From the NCBI GenBank assembly GCA_037045645.1, contig JBAOIH010000008.1, positions 1-5,855 of the forward strand: a stretch of DNA of 5,855 bases, given 5' to 3'. Both the position numbers and the translations under genes were made by a program. Within the stretch, counting starts at the first letter, position 1, and the number at the start of each line of letters is the position of its first letter. Source of the stretch: Nocardioides sp. (GTDB lineage: Bacteria > Actinomycetota > Actinomycetes > Propionibacteriales > Nocardioidaceae). Below, one piece after another: positions 4,676-5,855 of this stretch. A model generated the notes under the pieces. That model made no database searches, was not told the origin of the DNA, and saw nothing but the letters and a program-made list of their open reading frames with translations.

Positions 4676-5737
4676 GTGATCAAGTATCTGGGCTCGAAGC
4701 GGCTGCTCGCGCCGGTCCTGGCCCAGATGGCAGTCGCTGCGGGAGCGCGTACGGCCGTCGACTTGTTCACGGGCACGACGCGGGTGGCTCAGGAGTTCAA
4801 ACGCCGCGGCATCTTCGTGACCGCGGTCGACCTGGCGACGTATTCGGCCGTGTTGGCGCAGTGCTTCGTCGCGACCGATGCCGACGAGGTGAACCCCGAC
4901 GAACTCGACCAGGCCCTGGCCCTTCTGAATGCGCTGCCGGGACAGCGGGGCTACTTCACGCGTACGTTCTGCGAGGAGTCGCGGTTCTTCCAACCCAAGA
5001 ACGGTGCCCGCATCGACGCCATTCGCGAGGCGATCGAGGACGAGTTCGCGACATCGGCGCTCTATCCGGTGCTGCTGACGAGCCTGATGCTCGGCGCGGA
5101 CCGGGTGGATTCGACGACCGGACTCCAGATGGCGTACCTGAAGTCCTGGGCGCCGCGGGCTCATCGTGACCTGACCCTGACCGCCCCGAGTCTGCTTGCA
5201 GGCGGCGGGGCGGTGCGCCGTGGCGACGCCATGACCCTGGTCGACGAGTTGCCGGCGGTGGACCTGATGTATCTCGATCCGCCGTACAACCAGCATCGCT
5301 ACTTCACGAACTATCACGTCTGGGAGACCCTGGTGCGCTGGGACGCACCCGAGCATTACGGCGTCGCGTGCAAGCGCATCGACGCCCGCGAGGACGAGGG
5401 ACGCAGTGTGTTCAACAGTCGCCGCACGATGTCTGCGTCGTTTGCCGATCTGCTGCGACGTGCGCGTGCGGACCTGCTGCTGGTGTCGTACAACGACGAG
5501 TCCTGGATCTCCTCCGACGAGATGGTCGGCTACCTGCGCGATGCGGGGCATCAGGACGTACGCGTACTCGCGTTCGACGCCAAGCGGTATGTCGGCGCGC
5601 AGATCGGTGTGCACAACGCGGCTGGCGTGAAAGTCGGCGACGTCGGGCGGTTGCGCAACGTGGAGTACGTTTTCGTGGCCGGTACACCGGACCACGTGGA
5701 GGCTGCGGTGGCGTACGACCGTGTGGCGGCCAGGTAA
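4676..5737 (+). CDS. D12-class DNA N6-adenine methyltransferase
   Basis: This 353-residue protein is read from GTG 4676 to TAA 5735-5737. It begins 'MIKYLGSKRLL' (residues 1-11), the usual N-terminus of D12/Dam-like enzymes. 'AVDLFTGTTRVAQEFKRRG' (27-45) is the AdoMet-binding motif I, and 'YLDPPYNQHRY' with D201-P-P-Y204 is the catalytic motif IV for transfer to the N6 of adenine. The stretch between them (about 60-190), including 'RFFQPKNGARIDAIREAIE' and 'LGADRVDSTTGLQMAYLKSWA', should hold target recognition; the recognised sequence cannot be predicted. Motif order I then IV, and length, fit the alpha-type MTases. GTG 4676 is preferred over GTG 4643 because family members start at M-I-K-Y-L-G-S-K; the upstream 11 residues are not conserved. 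No restriction endonuclease lies beside it in the window: the left neighbour is a thioesterase and the right is a tRNA. It may be an orphan or a mobile acquisition next to a tRNA, which is inference. Confidence 0.9.
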   Translation: MIKYLGSKRLLAPVLAQMAVAAGARTAVDLFTGTTRVAQEFKRRGIFVTAVDLATYSAVLAQCFVATDADEVNPDELDQALALLNALPGQRGYFTRTFCEESRFFQPKNGARIDAIREAIEDEFATSALYPVLLTSLMLGADRVDSTTGLQMAYLKSWAPRAHRDLTLTAPSLLAGGGAVRRGDAMTLVDELPAVDLMYLDPPYNQHRYFTNYHVWETLVRWDAPEHYGVACKRIDAREDEGRSVFNSRRTMSASFADLLRRARADLLLVSYNDESWISSDEMVGYLRDAGHQDVRVLAFDAKRYVGAQIGVHNAAGVKVGDVGRLRNVEYVFVAGTPDHVEAAVAYDRVAAR

Positions 5738-5751
5738 CCGACGTGGGTGTC

Positions 5752-5808
5752 GGCCCAGTGCTTCGTTGGCCCAGTGCTTTGTAGACCACGTGTTTCGTAG
5801 GCCCCGTG
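5752..5808. repeat. 16-base degenerate tandem repeats abutting the tRNA 3' end
   Basis: On the plus strand, three consecutive 16-base units occur at 5752-5767 (GGCCCAGTGCTTCGTT), 5768-5783 (GGCCCAGTGCTTTGTA) and 5784-5799 (GACCACGTGTTTCGTA). A fourth, partial unit in the same register, GGCCCCGTG at 5800-5808, is the tRNA acceptor and start of the T stem. Units 1 and 2 differ at two of 16 positions. The array fills almost all of the spacer between the methyltransferase stop and the tRNA. Confidence 0.75.
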
Positions 5809-5855
5809 GGACTCGAACCCACAACCAAAGGATTAAAAGTCCTCTGCTCTGCCAA
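5798..5855 (-). tRNA. tRNA-Lys (anticodon UUU), 5' end beyond the window
   Basis: Read on the minus strand from the window edge, the sequence shows the end of the D arm (TTGGCAGAGC), an anticodon stem GAGGA/TCCTT closing the loop CTTTTAA with anticodon TTT (5837-5835), a short variable loop, and a perfect T arm GTGGG-TTCGAGT-CCCAC. The 3' acceptor strand GGGGCCT and discriminator A (5798) follow. CCA is not encoded, as is common in actinomycetes. The 5' acceptor strand (expected to pair as AGGCCCC) and most of the D arm lie outside. The first anticodon-stem pair is G-U. It decodes lysine AAA and AAG codons. Confidence 0.93.

Noticed and set aside
3968..5824. A 618-residue minus-strand open frame covering the thioesterase and all of the methyltransferase region.
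   Set aside because: Only the last 215 codons (from 4615) show hotdog motifs. The upstream part is antisense to a clearly real methyltransferase gene and reads as Arg/His-rich low-quality protein, typical of open shadows in high-GC DNA.
1..5855. CRISPR array, insertion sequence or toxin-antitoxin module.
   Set aside because: No spaced direct repeats of CRISPR size, transposase motif with terminal inverted repeats, or small paired toxin-antitoxin genes were seen on either strand.

Overview
The window comes from a high-GC Gram-positive bacterium, almost certainly an actinomycete. The signs are strong G/C bias at third codon positions, frequent GTG starts, GTGA start/stop overlaps, an RsbW-like ATP-binding regulator, a mycobacterial-type NDH-2, and a tRNA with no encoded CCA. 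Nocardioidaceae or a related Propionibacteriales lineage is a guess from overall feel, not a demonstrated assignment.

Layout. (a) 1-608, plus strand: the C-terminal end of a GH16-like glycoside hydrolase, overlapped by a small HExxHxxGxxD metallopeptidase-like protein (Zincin_1 family). (b) 605-2295, minus strand: a compact three-gene operon, read from 2295 down to 605. It encodes an RsbW-like HATPase protein with an extra helical C-terminal domain, then two tandem FluC/CrcB fluoride channel subunits. Each junction is a 4-base GTGA overlap. The last gene, the second crcB, carries an apparent one-base frameshift at 725-728. Its intended stop codon shares a CTAG palindrome with the stop of the convergent metallopeptidase gene. 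(c) 2296-2510: a divergent intergenic region. On the minus strand it holds an excellent stress-sigma-factor promoter (GGTTT, 16 bases, GGGTAT; SigF/SigB type) about 45 bases before the operon. (d) 2511-3947, plus: ndh, a type II NADH dehydrogenase. (e) 3968-4615, minus: a hotdog-fold thioesterase. (f) 4676-5737, plus: a D12-class N6-adenine DNA methyltransferase with no visible restriction partner. Its 60-base divergent spacer from the thioesterase has putative -10 elements placed for leaderless transcripts in both directions. (g) 5752-5855: three 16-base tandem repeats running in register into the 3' end of a minus-strand tRNA-Lys(UUU), cut by the window edge.

How the genes work together. 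Most of the window looks like ordinary chromosomal gene content. The part most worth attention is the operon in (b): a predicted anti-sigma-type ATPase translationally coupled to a pair of fluoride exporters, behind a general-stress promoter and without a recognisable fluoride riboswitch. This suggests fluoride export is, or was, tied to the SigF/SigB-type stress response, or that the ATPase governs the channel pair. The frameshift may mean the second subunit is lost, or may be a sequencing error. The other genes (respiration, thioester hydrolysis, DNA methylation, tRNA) show no evident functional link to it.
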